Below, piece by piece: positions 1 to 6,140 of a DNA stretch of 12,423 nt. The DNA comes from Aadella sp043822885 (GTDB lineage: Bacteria > Omnitrophota > Gorgyraeia > Tantalellales > Tantalellaceae): assembly GCA_043822885.1 (NCBI GenBank), contig JBDRBI010000057.1:1-12423 (forward strand). The letters run 5' to 3'. Position 1 is the stretch's first letter, and each line of letters begins with the position of its first letter. The notes under the pieces are model-generated. The model did no database searches, was not told the DNA's origin, and worked only from the letters and a program-made list of their open reading frames with translations. The position numbers and the translations under genes are program-made.

Positions 1-86
1 CAGACAGCATTTAACAATATTCCCCTAAAAAGTTATAAAAAAAGCTAAAATTGCGATGCGCTCAAATATCCCCTTGTACCATTCTT

Positions 87-121
87 ATAACACATCACAC
101 TTTACACATCACACATAACAC
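87..121. repeat. Heptanucleotide tandem array, ATMACAC type
   Basis: Five consecutive seven-base units lie in perfect phase: ATAACAC, ATCACAC, TTTACAC, ATCACAC, ATAACAC. The array sits in the 234-base stretch downstream of the receptor gene, 11 bases before the 36-bp dispersed element. It encodes nothing obvious. Bases 1-86 are AT-rich and I see no gene, RNA or terminator in them. Confidence 0.8.
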
Positions 122-132
122 ACCCCCGTTCC

Positions 133-197
133 GTCATTGCGAGGAGGCGAAGCCGACGAAGCAATCTCGTTAAGGAGATCGCTTCGCTCGCAATGAC
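133..197. repeat. Dispersed palindromic element, copy A
   Basis: Bases 133-168 are the 36-bp unit that recurs identically at 3445-3480 and 8418-8453; it starts GTCATTGCGAG and ends GAAGCAATCTC. Here a shorter inverted arm at 175-197, ending CGCAATGAC, follows after about six bases. The whole can fold into a hairpin with a 13-base bulge on the left arm. It looks like a small non-coding MITE/REP-like element in the 3' flank of the receptor gene. No transposase is present. Confidence 0.75.
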
Positions 198-234
198 AGC
201 ATAGGAATAAGGCCCGTCCCGTACGATATCGAGG

Positions 235-1854
235 CTAAAACCGGTATGATATGCCTATTTCAACGGTTCTTCCGTCCGGCGCGGGGTAATAGGCAATATT
301 GTTTTGCCAATCTTTGGTAGCATTTGAAAAATATTTCTCCCCGAGCAGGTTCTTAATACTTCCGAATATACGCACATCCCCTATTTCGCAGGAAACTCCG
401 GCATCAACCGTTACGTGGGGTTTCAATCGTCCGACTTCATTTATCTGATCGCTTGTTATAAACCTGGTCCCTACATAATTTAACGCTAAGTTGGCATTAA
501 ACCCGTCAACAGGTTCTATATTAAATCCGGCTGATATTTTATCCTCGGGAACTAACGGTATTGTTTTACCGGCATATTTCCCTCCTACAAAAAATGCTTT
601 TTGAAAAGTATACGCGAAGAAAGATTTTATCCTTTCAATAAGAAAAAAATGCGTTTCCAGTTCAAGCCCGTGATGCACGGTATGATGATAATTCTCGTTC
701 CTATAGGTTATCGTGTCGTAGTATATCTCGTTCTTATTATCCAGAAGATAATACGACATATTCAAATTCAAAAAATCAAAAGAATTATCCTTTATACCTA
801 TCTCATAATTGTTTCCGGACTGCTGTTTAAGATCCCCGTTAAGCACTGCCGCTACAAGCTGCGTATTCCCTAGCCAGTTTACATATTCATATGCCGAAGA
901 AAAATATTCATCGGTAGCGGGATACCTGTAGGAACGCGCGTAGTTCATATAGACCTGGGATCTTTCGTTGTACTTATACCCCGCCCCTATATCCGCGGCG
1001 GCTTCCCGTATGCTATTAGTGTCATACGACTCTGCCGGAGTATTCTGATCGAATATATATTCCGCCCATTCTCCCCTGAGCCCGCCATTTAATAAAAACC
1101 TTTTATTCACGAGCATATTGTTCTCAACATACACGCCTAATGTTTCCTTCAAAATATCGTACTGCTGTTTTTGAAGAACTATATCCCCGCTCAGGATCTG
1201 ATCTTTAGTAAAAAGATAATCTACCCCAAACACCATTTTGTTCTCTATTTCTTCATCAAAAAAAGAGGACTTGATCTCACATTTGGGCCTGATATCGATC
1301 GACACGATATGGTGATCGGCCTCGTACGTATTGGTGCTTACACTTACGGAATTCGTGCGTCTTGCTCTGTACGATACCGGCACGGAGAAGATCATCTCTC
1401 CCTCACCCTTTTCTCCCGAAAAGACCGGGTCTACCGTGAAAAAATAATCTTCCGTCTTCGCTTTACTGTCCGGGAATCTGGACCCGCCCATTCCGTCGTC
1501 ACGTATATTGCCCGAATACATCGCGCCCGGCTGACCGTACCAATCCCTATGATACCCGGTTGAAATATAAAGATCCAGCATGTCATCCGGATTTATATTA
1601 AAACTCGCGGAAATATCATTGGCCTCATATGCGTTATTAAGCCTGTACCCTTGCGAATTCTGATAAGAATAACTTAAAAAATAATCCATAAGATCATCTT
1701 TTCCGTCAAGCGACAGATATTCTTTTGAGTATTGATAGTTCCCCAATTCCTGAGTATATTCCGCGTGATATCCTTCTCTTCCCCTTTTTGTTATGATGTT
1801 TATAACTCCGCCCGTGGCATTATCCCCGTACATAACGGAATTCGATCCCCTCAT
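235..1854 (-). CDS. btuB: BtuB-like TonB-dependent receptor, C-terminal fragment (frame-shifted)
   Basis: These 539 residues are the end of the plug domain and the whole outer-membrane beta-barrel of a TonB-dependent receptor. The fragment begins RGSNSVMYGDNATGGVINIIT, the conserved end of the plug in BtuB/FepA-type receptors. It closes with the alternating pattern VEIGISYRF, whose terminal Phe is the usual barrel-assembly signal. The open frame continues upstream of the Met at 1854 to about 1900, giving SQVDVRSIDRIEI, which is exactly what is missing from the fragment at 1884-2378. The Met is therefore probably not a real start. The two pieces are one gene broken by two extra bases. The likely substrate is cobalamin or another corrinoid, inferred from the cobalamin riboswitch upstream. 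If the frame is really broken, no functional receptor is made. Confidence 0.85.
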   Translation of the reverse strand: MRGSNSVMYGDNATGGVINIITKRGREGYHAEYTQELGNYQYSKEYLSLDGKDDLMDYFLSYSYQNSQGYRLNNAYEANDISASFNINPDDMLDLYISTGYHRDWYGQPGAMYSGNIRDDGMGGSRFPDSKAKTEDYFFTVDPVFSGEKGEGEMIFSVPVSYRARRTNSVSVSTNTYEADHHIVSIDIRPKCEIKSSFFDEEIENKMVFGVDYLFTKDQILSGDIVLQKQQYDILKETLGVYVENNMLVNKRFLLNGGLRGEWAEYIFDQNTPAESYDTNSIREAAADIGAGYKYNERSQVYMNYARSYRYPATDEYFSSAYEYVNWLGNTQLVAAVLNGDLKQQSGNNYEIGIKDNSFDFLNLNMSYYLLDNKNEIYYDTITYRNENYHHTVHHGLELETHFFLIERIKSFFAYTFQKAFFVGGKYAGKTIPLVPEDKISAGFNIEPVDGFNANLALNYVGTRFITSDQINEVGRLKPHVTVDAGVSCEIGDVRIFGSIKNLLGEKYFSNATKDWQNNIAYYPAPDGRTVEIGISYRF

Positions 1855-1883
1855 GATCTCTATCCTGTCTATGGATCTAACGT

Positions 1884-1900
1884 CTACTTGAGAGAGAGAT
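1884..1900 (-). other. Frameshift at a (GA)5 dinucleotide run inside the receptor gene
   Basis: The plus strand has five GA units at 1890-1899, read as CT repeats in the gene. The N-terminal frame runs through them into GADLSLK and a TAG at 1884-1886. Removing one dinucleotide joins it to the C-terminal frame and restores GADLSQVDVRSIDRIEIMRG, which matches the family (E. coli BtuB has SADLSQ at this place). The lesion is thus a +2 slip in a short tandem repeat. It could be a real mutation, a phase-variation switch, or a sequencing or assembly error. Confidence 0.8.
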
Positions 1901-2378
1901 CCGCCCCGGAAAGATCTATCTGATTGGTCCTTCTCCCGTTAATAAGCACAACAAAATTGGAAAGGCCGGCTTCCCCGAACCCCCGCATATCAATGCTGTT
2001 ATCTTTCGCGTTATTCAAAAACCCGTTCACGGAAACACCCGCCTCTTTGGAAATTATTTGCTGCACGGTTTTATACTGCGCTTCTTCTATCTCCTCCGAA
2101 GTAATAACGCTGATATTTTTGTTGATATTAAACACATATTCTTCCGTTCTCCCGGGTGTAATTACTATCTCTCCGAGTTCTGTTATTGGAGAAAGCATCA
2201 TTTCCGCGGGGCTTGTAACAATGTCGACAAGACCCCCTCCCTTTACAGGCGCCAATATCATTTTGATAGGAGCCTTTATGATATCGAATATGTCCTTTTT
2301 TCCCTCTTCGGCATAAACCCCGCCGCTTGAGACCAAACTTAATACTATAACAATTGCCGTTATTTTTTTTAACATCAT
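1884..2378 (-). CDS. btuB: BtuB-like TonB-dependent receptor, N-terminal fragment
   Basis: These 164 residues carry a signal peptide (about 1-23; hydrophobic core then VYA before EE), an unusual linker (24-68), a TonB-box-like stretch EIVITPGR (70-77) and most of the plug domain (about 80-164; VITSEEI, VLINGRR, then SGADLS). The frame ends early at TAG 1884 because of the (GA)5 shift. The rest of the protein lies in 235-1854, for a total of about 710 residues if repaired, a normal length for the family. The start is one of two adjacent ATGs at 2373-2378, preceded by AAGGGAAA. Transcription is governed by the cobalamin riboswitch and terminator upstream, so a role as the outer-membrane cobalamin/corrinoid receptor energised by TonB is likely. 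The linker holds two 15-residue repeats of the pattern DI-x3-P-x2-M-x-L-x-P (32-46 and 52-66). Confidence 0.87.
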   Translation of the reverse strand: MMLKKITAIVIVLSLVSSGGVYAEEGKKDIFDIIKAPIKMILAPVKGGGLVDIVTSPAEMMLSPITELGEIVITPGRTEEYVFNINKNISVITSEEIEEAQYKTVQQIISKEAGVSVNGFLNNAKDNSIDMRGFGEAGLSNFVVLINGRRTNQIDLSGADLSLK

Positions 2379-2414
2379 TTTCCCTTTTTTTTCTGACCGT
2401 CGCCTAAGACCCGC

Positions 2415-2488
2415 CTCCTAATAACCGTCCCGGCCTGGTTTATTCCAGGCCGGGACGGTTATTAGGAGAATAAACCAGGCCGGGACGG
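2415..2488 (-). repeat. Three-arm inverted repeat in the receptor leader
   Basis: Bases 2415-2438 and 2445-2468 form a perfect 24-bp inverted repeat with a six-base loop. A third arm at 2468-2488 is a perfect 21-bp complement of 2425-2445. The middle sequence can therefore form either of two mutually exclusive stems. The shared core is CCAGGCCGGGACGG. It lies between the riboswitch terminator and the receptor start codon. No U-tract follows either stem on the minus strand, so it is not an ordinary terminator. Possible roles are mRNA stability, a second switch, or a small mobile palindrome. Confidence 0.85.
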
Positions 2489-2496
2489 GTTTCGAC

Positions 2497-2538
2497 ACAA
2501 AAAAGAGCCCTCGGCACTTACCCGTACCGAGGGCTCTT
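2497..2538 (-). terminator. Rho-independent terminator after the cobalamin riboswitch
   Basis: Read on the minus strand, a perfect 12-bp stem (AAGAGCCCTCGG with CCGAGGGCTCTT), extended by further pairs in the loop, is followed by a run of six T and then GTG. It sits about 60 bases after the aptamer and before the receptor gene, the position expected for a riboswitch expression platform. Just upstream, AGGGCT at 2547-2552 (minus-strand reading) can pair with AGCCCT of the terminator's first arm and could act as antiterminator. The opposite strand lacks a T-run directly after the stem. Confidence 0.85.
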
Positions 2539-2600
2539 CCGTTTTTAAAGCCCTATATATTCCATCAAAAGTCTCCGCGGACTTAAATGGATCTCTTTAT

Positions 2601-2788
2601 CATACAGGCAGGTCTTCTGACTCCCGGGTCTTTCTATCGGCTCCGGCCGTCCCGCGTGTTTCAAGCAGTGGCTTTATCGGAGCCTTCGTCACCGGGTACA
2701 GCGGCGGGACCGGGTCCGTCTTTCACGGACTTCCCTGTTGGGATCTTAACTTCGTTACACTCCTTTACGAAGCGCGATCACCTGTATG
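2601..2788 (-). promoter_or_regulatory. Cobalamin riboswitch (AdoCbl/B12 aptamer)
   Basis: On the minus strand the element opens with CATACAGG (2781-2788) and closes with CCTGTATG (2601-2608), a perfect 8-bp P1 stem. Between them lie the conserved landmarks in order: CAGGGAAGTCCG, then CCGCCGCTGTA, then AAAGCCACTG (core 2666-2672), then GGGAGTCAGAAGACCTGCC, the B12 box (2605-2621). It lies between the DUF6580-like gene, whose stop is only seven bases upstream, and the receptor gene, which it must regulate together with the terminator at 2497-2538. High cobalamin is expected to switch the receptor off. A possible -10 box, TAATAT at 2792-2797, overlaps the stop codon of the upstream gene, but no convincing -35 goes with it. 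Readthrough from the upstream promoter is an alternative. Confidence 0.95.
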
Positions 2789-2794
2789 TTTATA

Positions 2795-3301
2795 TTATTC
2801 TCTAACCAGCAAAACCTTGCCGAAGCTTGTACCGCCGGCAAAATTGCGCGCCAGTTCATATCCTCCGAAAAACACGAGCGTAAAAACACAATTGCTTATC
2901 ATAGTGTTCCTCAAAAAAGGCACAGCGTTTATATAACAGCTCACAAAACCTTGCGCGGTATGTGGATACCATGCCATCCACACTCCGAAATTCGAGATAA
3001 CAAAAAATGTCACCGCCGAAAATATCGCGGCAAAAGCTATGTTCTCGGGGGTGCGTTTCTCTTTAAGCTTCATTCCTATGAAACCGATAAGAATAAATGC
3101 GCCCCACGTATACGCTACAACACCGTGAAACCCTATAACAATATCGCTCAATATCATTATCGCTAAAGGCACCCACGGAACTAATTTTTTGTCTAAATAT
3201 GCGCCTGAAAAAAGCGCTATAGCCGCTATCGGCACGATATTGGGAACATGCGGAACAACTCTCATAACAAAACCCAGAATTATAAGCATATACACTAACA
3301 T
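2795..3301 (-). CDS. DUF6580-like membrane protein, candidate cobalamin transporter component
   Basis: A 168-residue, very hydrophobic protein with about six membrane segments (near 1-14, 22-35, 41-58, 62-78, 88-108 and 136-152). The motifs PHVPNIVPIAAIALFSGAY (17-35), PLAIMILSDIVIGFH (45-59), ISNFGVWMAWYPHT (102-115) and CYINAVPF (122-129) match, from memory, the DUF6580 family, whose size and topology resemble ECF-transporter S components. Its location beside a cobalamin riboswitch and a BtuB-like receptor suggests inner-membrane uptake of cobalamin or a precursor; this is inference. It has a good ribosome site (AAGGAG, five bases before ATG) and its own promoter at 3349-3377. The riboswitch lies after it, so this gene appears to escape cobalamin control. 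No ATPase or other transport subunit is in the window. Confidence 0.85.
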   Translation of the reverse strand: MLVYMLIILGFVMRVVPHVPNIVPIAAIALFSGAYLDKKLVPWVPLAIMILSDIVIGFHGVVAYTWGAFILIGFIGMKLKEKRTPENIAFAAIFSAVTFFVISNFGVWMAWYPHTAQGFVSCYINAVPFLRNTMISNCVFTLVFFGGYELARNFAGGTSFGKVLLVRE

Positions 3302-3348
3302 ATCAACTCCTTTTGACCTCTAAATGTCTGTACAATATCTTCCGACTA

Positions 3349-3377
3349 TTTATACCACAAAAATTTTTAATTGGCAA
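3349..3377 (-). promoter_or_regulatory. Sigma-70-type promoter of the DUF6580-like gene
   Basis: Minus-strand TTGCCA (3372-3377) and TATAAA (3349-3354) are separated by exactly 17 bases. Initiation near 3342 would give a leader of about 40 bases ending in the AAGGAG site of the DUF6580-like gene. The box pair is a close match to the consensus and stands in a gene-free region. Confidence 0.7.
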
Positions 3378-3404
3378 ACAAAGAAACCGGCAAAACACTC
3401 CAGA

Positions 3405-3480
3405 GAGATTGCTTCACTTTGTTCGCAATGACGAAAAAGATTCTGTCATTGCGAGGAGGCGAAGCCGACGAAGCAATCTC
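3405..3480. repeat. Dispersed palindromic element, copy B
   Basis: The 36-bp unit at 3445-3480 is identical to those at 133-168 and 8418-8453. It is preceded by an inverted arm (3405-3432, starting GAGATTGCTTC and ending CGCAATGAC) with a 12-base spacer. The arm order is the reverse of copy A, so the two copies are palindromes opened at different points. It lies upstream of the DUF6580 promoter, between two transcription units. Confidence 0.75.
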
Positions 3481-3502
3481 CTCCAATTTACAAATCAGTC
3501 AA

Positions 3503-3623
3503 TTTCTAGCGTTCAGGGTCCAGTTTCTAGGGTTTAGCGTTCAGCGTTCAGGGTTCAGTTTAAGAGGGCTAGCCCTCTTCTCTCTCCTCTAACCCCTCAA
3601 CCCTATACCCTGAACCCTATCCC
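3503..3623. repeat. Inverted heptanucleotide arrays around an 18-bp palindrome
   Basis: Eight phased seven-base units of consensus GGTTCAG fill 3503-3558 (for example CGTTCAG, GGTTTAG, CGTTCAG, GGTTCAG). A perfect palindrome follows at 3562-3579 (AAGAGGGCTAGCCCTCTT). Five phased units of the complementary consensus CTGAACC fill 3589-3623 (CTAACCC, CTCAACC, CTATACC, CTGAACC, CTATCCC). The last ends at the base next to the HK1 stop codon. A transcript from HK1 would carry this as a long imperfect hairpin. It may act as a 3'-end structure, but no U-tract follows. Together with copy B and the promoter it accounts for the gene-free stretch 3302-3623. Confidence 0.85.
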
Positions 3624-6140
3624 CTAGATTCCGCTTCTCGCTTCTATTTCCCCGCTCCACACCGGTAATCTAACTATAAACTCAGGACCAAATCCTTCTA
3701 TATTTCTTACGGAAATGCTCCCTTTATTGAATACTTCTATCTGTATCTTGCAGATATTGAGCCCCAAGCCCGTGCCCGTTTTTTTTGTGGTGAACCCCTG
3801 ATCGAATATTTTGTCGATATTGTTTTCCGGTATAAGCGGGCCTTTATTCGCGAAATGTATATCTACAAACTTCGGATCTTCTTCACAAACCCTCCCCGTT
3901 ATCCTTATCATACGCTGATCGTCCGAAGCAAGTTTAGCGTCTGTCATAGCCTGGTACGCGTTGATAATGAGATTAGAGAACACCCCGACCAATTTGCTTT
4001 TATATCCCGCGATATCAGGCAGATCTTCCGGAATATCTACTTCTTTCGGCGTATTCCCCAGGTTTTCCCAATATGTCTGGTAATTCACGAAAATAAAACT
4101 TTCGTTTATAAGCTCACTGACCTTTATGGCATTTAAGCTCTCTCCCGCGTCTTTTGGCAGATTATACATGGCCTCCACCACTTTTTTAATTCTTTCTACT
4201 CCTTGCTGGCCGTATTCCACCATTTCTTTCAGATCTTTATCAGGATCGACTATCTTTTCAAAATTTATAAGTATCGTTCTCACCATATGCGCGGCTTCCG
4301 CCAGCGTCTTCCCGTTTTTTTCATCCTTAGCCTTCTTTGATGCCGCTTCCAGATCATCCTTTATGTCGGATATTTTTTTTACATATACGTGCATTTTTTC
4401 ATAGAACGCTTCTTTTATCTTTCCCGATTCTTCAAGCTTTTCAAAGGCCTCGTTTATCACGGAAAATCTTTCCGCTACCGCCTTGACCTCCTCGTCCCCA
4501 TCTTCTCCCATAGGATCCAGAAACGTCTTCGCCCTCATGTACATAGCGTTCAATCTCTCGCGTATCTTCGCGTAGTTGTTCATGTAATCATCCATCGTCA
4601 AAATAGTTTTCTGCATACTGCCCGAGATGAAATTTAACGGATTATTTATCTCATGTTTAGCGCTGGTCGCAAGGCGCCCTATCGCCGCGAACCTTTCCGA
4701 CGCGATCAAGTCCACCTGCACTGCTTTCAAGTCTTCCATCGCCTGCGCGTTCTTTAAAGCAAGCCCCACATTCGTGCCCAAAGTATCGAATGCTTCTATA
4801 TCCTCTTCCGCGTACGCTTCATGACTTGTTTGTTTTTCTAAAACCATGAACGATACCAGTGTATCCCCGAAAAATGACGGAATAACTATGCTTGCGTCAA
4901 GGGAATCCATCTCCTTCTCAACATCTTCCAGCAAATACTCATCCTGATTTGTCCTGCTGAGTTTAAGCTCCTCTAAAATTATCGGTTTACCTGTTTCTAT
5001 GATATATTGAACTAACGGCCCGGCCTGGGATATGGACTCAAACTTTACTTTATCGCCGTTTGAATTCCTCCCTGAGTTTAATACATACTTGGGCAGGTTC
5101 CTGTCCTTGAGATATAGAAGTGTTTTCTTCGCCCCGATAAGGTCCTTTGAACGCTCAAGGACATGGTCTATAAGCTCATTTAAACTCCTCACATGCTTTA
5201 TATCCTCCATGAAATCACTTATTGCTTTTAAGTATTTGAGTTTTTTTGCTTTTATCTTGTCTTCCGCTTTCTTCCGGATATAAAGATACAGATAAAGACC
5301 TAAGGGACCCAGGAAAGCAAGAAGCCCCATCGGAATAAACCACCACAATTGTCCCAGATAACTTTCCAGAAACGCTTTTCCCCAATATGCCAAACAAAAA
5401 GGCATTGCAAGTATGGGAACGTACACCAGCAGAAATATCAGCGTTCTTACAGCGACGATCCGGACATCTATCAAACGATAGTTCAGGATAGCATACGCCA
5501 TTATAATGCTGTATATCGCCACGAAGATATCATGGGACAATACTTCCTTGATCCCGAACGCGGAAGAAAAATGTATTATCCCGCTGATGAAAGCAATAGC
5601 GAAAGCTATCCCTACATATTTAAGCTGTCCTCTGAGAAATCCTTTAGACTCTCTGTACACATTAATAAGTCTCAATGACGCGTAAGAATACATAGCCCCG
5701 AAATACAGTATAAAAGCGACATACAAAGGACCTGGGATTATTGAATAAGCGGGAAAGAATTCTCTGCTTACATTTTTGATGAACAAAGGACTAAAAACAA
5801 AAGCCAGGAACACCAGAGATACGCCGTACGATGTTCTTAATACTCTTTTTATCTTGTTCTCTTTTTCCAGCCCCATGACATATATCATAAAACTAAAAAA
5901 AGTTGAGGGAACAAATATGGCGGGAACGTACACAAGCCGTATCACGAACAAGACCTGTACGTCATTTGTCTGTAATCCTGATATGAGTGGAAATAATGAC
6001 CATATACCGATCAGCCCGGTAACCCACGCGAAAGATTCCCTTTTAGCGCTGCCCCTACTGTTATTGCATACCATTACAACAAGCAGCCAGCAGACCAGCG
6101 CCGCGACAAGTGAAAATACCATATATGCATTAATTACCAT
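3624..6140 (-). CDS. 7TM-GAF sensor histidine kinase (HK1)
   Basis: An 838-residue membrane histidine kinase. Residues 1-225 form a seven-segment membrane sensor resembling HisKA_7TM-type N-termini and end in NYRLIDVRIV. Two more hydrophobic segments follow (about 231-254 and 265-289), then a charged helix, a GAF-like domain (about 316-470), an H box SAKHEINNPLNF with phospho-acceptor His496, a long helical insert (about 530-640), a second dimerisation helix (644-661), and a HATPase domain with N box FSNLIINAYQAM (721-732) and G2 box GTGLGL (789-794). The G1 box reads ANKGPLIP, with Asn where Asp is usual. There is no receiver domain and no response regulator nearby. The gene overlaps the acyl-ACP reductase gene by seven bases (ATGGTAA), so the two are translationally coupled. 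That suggests the kinase senses a product or state linked to the enzyme. The transmitter half is nearly the same as HK2. Confidence 0.93.
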   Translation of the reverse strand: MVINAYMVFSLVAALVCWLLVVMVCNNSRGSAKRESFAWVTGLIGIWSLFPLISGLQTNDVQVLFVIRLVYVPAIFVPSTFFSFMIYVMGLEKENKIKRVLRTSYGVSLVFLAFVFSPLFIKNVSREFFPAYSIIPGPLYVAFILYFGAMYSYASLRLINVYRESKGFLRGQLKYVGIAFAIAFISGIIHFSSAFGIKEVLSHDIFVAIYSIIMAYAILNYRLIDVRIVAVRTLIFLLVYVPILAMPFCLAYWGKAFLESYLGQLWWFIPMGLLAFLGPLGLYLYLYIRKKAEDKIKAKKLKYLKAISDFMEDIKHVRSLNELIDHVLERSKDLIGAKKTLLYLKDRNLPKYVLNSGRNSNGDKVKFESISQAGPLVQYIIETGKPIILEELKLSRTNQDEYLLEDVEKEMDSLDASIVIPSFFGDTLVSFMVLEKQTSHEAYAEEDIEAFDTLGTNVGLALKNAQAMEDLKAVQVDLIASERFAAIGRLATSAKHEINNPLNFISGSMQKTILTMDDYMNNYAKIRERLNAMYMRAKTFLDPMGEDGDEEVKAVAERFSVINEAFEKLEESGKIKEAFYEKMHVYVKKISDIKDDLEAASKKAKDEKNGKTLAEAAHMVRTILINFEKIVDPDKDLKEMVEYGQQGVERIKKVVEAMYNLPKDAGESLNAIKVSELINESFIFVNYQTYWENLGNTPKEVDIPEDLPDIAGYKSKLVGVFSNLIINAYQAMTDAKLASDDQRMIRITGRVCEEDPKFVDIHFANKGPLIPENNIDKIFDQGFTTKKTGTGLGLNICKIQIEVFNKGSISVRNIEGFGPEFIVRLPVWSGEIEARSGI
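4727..4802. repeat. Near-identical DNA tract shared with HK2 (copy in HK1)
   Basis: These 76 bases differ from 9697-9772 at a single position. The flanking parts of the two kinase genes differ at many synonymous sites. The tract encodes the end of the GAF domain and the linker before the H box. It suggests recent gene conversion or strong constraint on the DNA. Confidence 0.7.

Noticed and set aside
1171..1563. Plus-strand 130-residue open frame antisense to the receptor
   Set aside because: It is antisense to a well-conserved beta-barrel and shows no recognisable motif.
2497..2545. Terminator acting on the plus strand
   Set aside because: After the stem the plus strand reads CCG before its T-run and no plus-strand gene ends here; the minus-strand reading has six T directly after the stem.
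2587..2805. Plus-strand 72-residue open frame
   Set aside because: It lies entirely on the opposite strand of the cobalamin riboswitch, whose structure explains the base pattern.
3562..3579. Palindrome as an intrinsic terminator of HK1
   Set aside because: The stem is perfect but neither strand has a T-run after it; kept only as part of the repeat structure.
3405..3623. Possible CRISPR array
   Set aside because: The repeats are seven-base tandem units and single elements; there are no regularly spaced 23-37 bp repeats with unique spacers and no cas genes.
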